A DNA stretch of 64,000 nucleotides from Diphasiastrum complanatum. Taxonomy: Eukaryota > Streptophyta > Lycopodiopsida > Lycopodiales > Lycopodiaceae. The stretch lies in contig CM055103.1 of the NCBI GenBank assembly GCA_029204225.1, positions 22,324,709 to 22,388,708 on the forward strand, in the 5' to 3' direction. Position numbers and translations under genes: made by a program. Below the pieces are notes generated by a model that worked only from the letters and a program-made list of their open reading frames with translations, did no database searches and had not been told where the DNA came from. How positions within the stretch are numbered: position 1 is the first letter of the stretch; every line of letters starts with the position of its first letter. Below, in pieces: positions 61,089-64,000 of this stretch.

Positions 61089-61577
61089 CTATTTTAAATT
61101 ACAAGTGTTCGCTAGTACCCGATTACATAATAGAATTCGTTCAAAATGATTACCATCCACATCATGAAAACATGTATGGAAGCCCTCTAGAAAACTAAAC
61201 TTTATTAGTTCGGCAAGCACGATGTGATCCATAAGACAAGAGTCTCGGACTTTTATGTACAAAAGAACAGCACTATTTTCTGGTAACAACAAATTAGGAT
61301 TGAACCAGTCCTGAATTCTTGGACGACTTCCTTTTGGGAGTTTGATTGCAATCCATTTGAACAGGTAACTCGCATAGTACCCAGCGAGGCGTGTGCATGA
61401 ATCATTCGAGTGTGCGAATTGATCGATGAAAGTTGAAAGACTCGTATGTGCTTGTCTAAAGGTCTGGAATTCGCCAAAGATTTGAGGCCAGTCAAAAGCA
61501 AATTGAGCAGGTAGTGTTTGATAACGTTTTTGTAATTGCAAACATGTAGATGGCTCCTTTATTGGTGGAAAATACAC
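61089..61577 (-). CDS. Orphan protein of the AT-rich element
   Basis: A 162-codon frame starting MYFPPIKEPSTCLQLQKRY with FDWPQIFGEFQTFRQAH, LAGYYASYLFKWIAIKLPKG and HIVLAELIKFSFLEGFH. Composition is that of a real protein, mostly helical. No family recognised. It ends 32 bp from the convergent plus-strand gene. Confidence 0.5.
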   Translation of the reverse strand: MYFPPIKEPSTCLQLQKRYQTLPAQFAFDWPQIFGEFQTFRQAHTSLSTFIDQFAHSNDSCTRLAGYYASYLFKWIAIKLPKGSRPRIQDWFNPNLLLPENSAVLLYIKVRDSCLMDHIVLAELIKFSFLEGFHTCFHDVDGNHFERILLCNRVLANTCNLK

Positions 61578-61664
61578 CGACAGAACTTGAAGTGTACATC
61601 AGTTGTTCTTGATTTTTGTGCTTGTAAATGATAGTTCTTTTTTGAGCCCTACAATGCATTCCTT

Positions 61665-62052
61665 TCAAATCGTTATTTCATGCATAGCATGTACATGTTT
61701 GGTGCGCACATTTTCAAGTTCTGTAATGTGTGCTTCCTTTGTCAGTTCTAGATTATGTTTCATGTATTGCAATTCGTTTCCAGATTCCGTAACGGTTACA
61801 TGGGCCTGTTCTAGTTCAGCCTGGCAAAATTTATGATCGTGTATGACATGCTTATTTTGAATTTCAACTCTGGGACTTTTTTGGGGCCGCAATTGCTTTG
61901 GCAATTTACGTTTGTTATAGGGAGCTGCAATGCACGACGTAGATTGAATAGCTTGGGGGTCACACACAGCGGATGTTGGAATTATGGTATTCTCAAATAT
62001 GTTGCAAGGCAGGGAAATAGAAGATGCAGGTGTAAAGGCACCAACCTGAAAT
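61665..62052 (-). CDS. Orphan coiled-coil protein of the AT-rich element
   Basis: Preceded on the minus strand by an acceptor TTGCATTTCAG (about 62053-62063). It reads YNKRKLPKQLRPQKSPRVEI (basic), then QAELEQAHVTVTESGNELQY and LTKEAHITELENVRTKH, a heptad-like helix. It may be an exon of the same gene as its neighbours. Confidence 0.45.
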
Positions 62053-62072
62053 GCAATTAAATCTAGTAAGTA

Positions 62073-62593
62073 CTAGCTTGTTTTTAGGTGTAGAGGAGCT
62101 GGATCAGATATAGAATATATGCTCTCTTGTAAACGTTTATGTGAAACAGTCAATAAATCTGTAATGCATGTGCGAGCTATGAAGGAAGCCCAATTTATTG
62201 CAATAGATTCAGTTGTTGGGTGGTAACTTTGAAAAATACAAATCGCAATACTAGTCCAGAGCATGGGTAGTACATTATCATAGGAGCACAAAACTTTATC
62301 ACGTATGAAATAGCATAATGCTTGGAACTGACGATTTTTTATTTGTGAAATCAACAGGTTTTGGTTTAGGTCGAATGGTAAGTTTTCGTTTATAACACGA
62401 GAACATGCATGGGGGGTTAGTACGGGGAAGTCGTACACGTTCCGAGTATTGTATGGGATTCGAAATAGGTCACAAAAAGAATGTTCATTAACTTCTAGTT
62501 GTGAATTTGTTTCTCGTAATTTGAGTGCACTGATTTTTTTATGGAAGAATACATGATCATCGATGACTATGTTAGTTGTATTGTGACCATGGC
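62073..62593 (-). CDS. Orphan protein, fused in frame to copia integrase at the junction
   Basis: The frame continues from copia integrase without a stop but its sequence is unrelated: NIVIDDHVFFHKKISALKL, HSFCDLFRIPYNTRNVYDFP and SYHPTTESIAINWASFIART. I know no family. It is probably the C-terminal continuation of the protein cut at 44380, judged by matching phase and style. Confidence 0.45.
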
Positions 62594-63540
62594 CGGCTGC
62601 CGTACTGCACGCTTCTGACCAAAAATCTTTTGGTAGTTTCATCTCAGCTAGCATAGATCTGGCACTTTCCACAATCGTACGCTCAGCTACACCATTGAGA
62701 GCAGGAGTATGAGCTTGCGTAAATTGTCTTTTAATCCCACATTGATCACAAAGATCATTGAAGTCATTAGACTCTTGCTCACCTCCACTATCTGATCTTA
62801 GGACTTTGATCTTCCTACCTGTCTGATTTTTGACCAATGCTTTGAAGCTCTTGAAATTGTCAAATGCATCCAATTTCTTCTTCAAGAAGTAGATCCACGT
62901 CTTACGTGATATATCATCAATAAAGGTCATGAAATAGAAGGCTTTACCTAAGGACATGGTCCTCATAGGCCCGCATAAATCTGTGTGGATCAAATCCAGG
63001 ATGTTCTTTGCCCTTGCAACACCACCTTTATTGAAATTCTCTCGATGCTGCTTTCCATATACACATGATTCGCACATCGATTTCAAGTGGTCTTCTATGG
63101 TAGGCAATCATGTTAGCATCTCCAATTTTCTCATCAAACTGAGGCTTCCTAAGTTCAAGTGACCAAGCCTCTTATGCCACAACTCAATCTGTGATGGAAT
63201 GGACGATACGAGTCCATGTTGCCCCTTGATTATAGCATTCAACCTGTACAATTTTGTATTGGGCTCCCTTACTCCATCAGCAATAACTTTGAACTTTTGG
63301 TTCACATCCTTCACAAAGCAACGATCATGGGCGAATTCTACTTTCAACATTTGATTAGTAATGACTCCAACAGAAACTAGATTTTTCTTCAAAACTGGTA
63401 CGTAAAGTGTAAAAGATTCAAGTACTTTCATCACATTTTGCAATATTTTCATATTTGGCATATTGAGGCCAAAACTTGTTTTAGACTTAGAGGTTGACTT
63501 TTCAAAGTTCATTAGTCTAAATTTCATTTGAATAAACACT
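62594..63540 (-). mobile_element. Ty1-copia 5' part: GAG-pre-integrase and integrase
   Basis: On the minus strand: SIPSQIELWHKRLGHLNLGS and SMCESCVYGKQHRENF (zinc site), then integrase core LIHTDLCGPMRTMSLG, FIDDISRKTWIYFLKKK, KVLRSDSGGEQES and ALNGVAERTIVESARSMLAE, ending WSEACSTAA. One stop near 63108 interrupts. It breaks at the codon where the copia half at 44383 begins. Upstream (right) it is cut near 63541 by another element. Confidence 0.85.
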
Positions 63541-63542
63541 TT

Positions 63543-64000
63543 TTGAAAGTGTGGGAAAGATATAATGCGAGTTTGAGTAGATTCAATTTGAATAAGTTGG
63601 GTACATTGAATCTAGACCCAAAATTAGTAGGGTTAGCATTTTGGTGAGAAAGCCAAGTGGCCAAGTAGGGTTTGGACCTGCTATAAAAGGATGTAACTCG
63701 TGGAGAGAGTCATCTTCTCTCTTCTCTATCTCATTTCATGCTTATACCTGGTTCTCTTGGGTTCTACTATCCATTGGTGCACTATCTTGGTGATTGCTTG
63801 CAATTCTATGTGTAGAATGATCTATATTTGTTATTTTTGGATCCACACGTGTGAAATACAATAGCTTGCTGGTTTTGTACGGATAGCAACAGTACATAAT
63901 CATTTTATTCAAGTTTGATCAAGTTCTATTAGTGTTTGCATCTCAAATTGTGTGTAGATGCTGATTTTTCTACATTGGTGAGATTGGTAGTGTATTTCTC
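63543..64000 (+). repeat. Probable LTR of a further retroelement, runs off the window
   Basis: It begins TGAAAGTGTGGG at the point where copia homology stops. TATAAAAG at 63682-63689 followed by CT-rich leader sequence resembles an LTR promoter in plus orientation. No second LTR is in view. Confidence 0.45.
63682..63689 (+). promoter_or_regulatory. TATA box candidate in the LTR-like segment
   Basis: CTATAAAAGG, then a CT-rich initiator region about 30 bp on (TCATCTTCTCTCTTCTC). Confidence 0.45.

Larger units (their letters stand above)
59540..62593. mobile_element. AT-rich mobile-element block, arm 2 (Helitron-leader-like and orphan genes)
   Basis: A plus-strand gene (59702-61057) faces three minus-strand frames (61089-62593). 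Composition and intron-bearing style match the block at 40300-44380. The right edge is exact: at about 62593 the minus-strand frame changes from copia integrase to unknown protein. Confidence 0.5.

Noticed and set aside
62073-63107. A single 344-codon fusion gene of copia integrase and unknown C-terminus
   Set aside because: The change from integrase to unrelated sequence falls exactly at the inferred inversion breakpoint; in-frame continuation is best explained as chance.

Overview
The window looks like nuclear DNA of a land plant with a large, transposon-filled genome. The signs are spliced plant genes, Ty1-copia, Ty3-gypsy and L1-like elements, a TRIM, long dinucleotide repeats and AT-rich spacers. 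A fern, lycophyte or similar large genome fits, but the sequence alone does not fix the species. I see no rRNA, CRISPR array or prokaryotic operon.

Host genes. (1) A SAWADEE-homeodomain gene (SHH1/SHH2-DTF1 family, the chromatin reader that brings Pol IV to loci of RNA-directed DNA methylation) runs on the + strand from an exon at 3723-3802 to a stop at 39253. I rebuilt it from phase-matched exons. Its intron at 3803-30874 is about 27 kb and holds almost all the retroelements of the left half. (2) A three-exon gene at 53241-55791 (+) encodes a lysine-rich protein of the plant MSRCF/YPPPGY type.

Mobile DNA. In the long SHH intron, left to right: a LINE 3' end with a (CT)n tail; a proline-coding minisatellite; a minus-strand gypsy element (5146-10005); a LINE split by a complete gag-only LTR element with a GTAAC target duplication (12344-16030); a same-orientation pile of LINE pieces to 26521; a minus-strand copia element (26665-29281) whose primer-binding site holds a complete 404-bp TRIM (28347-28750) with a tRNA-like sequence in each LTR; and a gypsy RT remnant. 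A later SHH intron carries an antisense LINE (about 33680-36000).

Right half. Two AT-rich blocks (about 40300-44380 and 59540-62593) carry intron-containing genes unlike the other elements. They include a broken RPA70-like gene, a reading frame with a CxxC...CxxC zinc ribbon resembling the leader region of Helitron/Helentron proteins, and three orphan frames. Each block ends exactly where a copia integrase is cut: the 5' copia half is at 62594-63540 (-) and the 3' half at about 44383-46909 (+). The halves match at the same codon region. Reversing the intervening 18.2 kb would rejoin both the copia gene and the AT-rich element, which points to an inversion (or an assembly error) that includes the MSRCF-type gene.

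Most notable: the LINE family that ends in a structurally conserved hairpin plus (CT)n instead of poly(A), the tRNA-bearing TRIM, the inversion with its AT-rich mobile element, and the SHH gene with its retroelement-packed intron.
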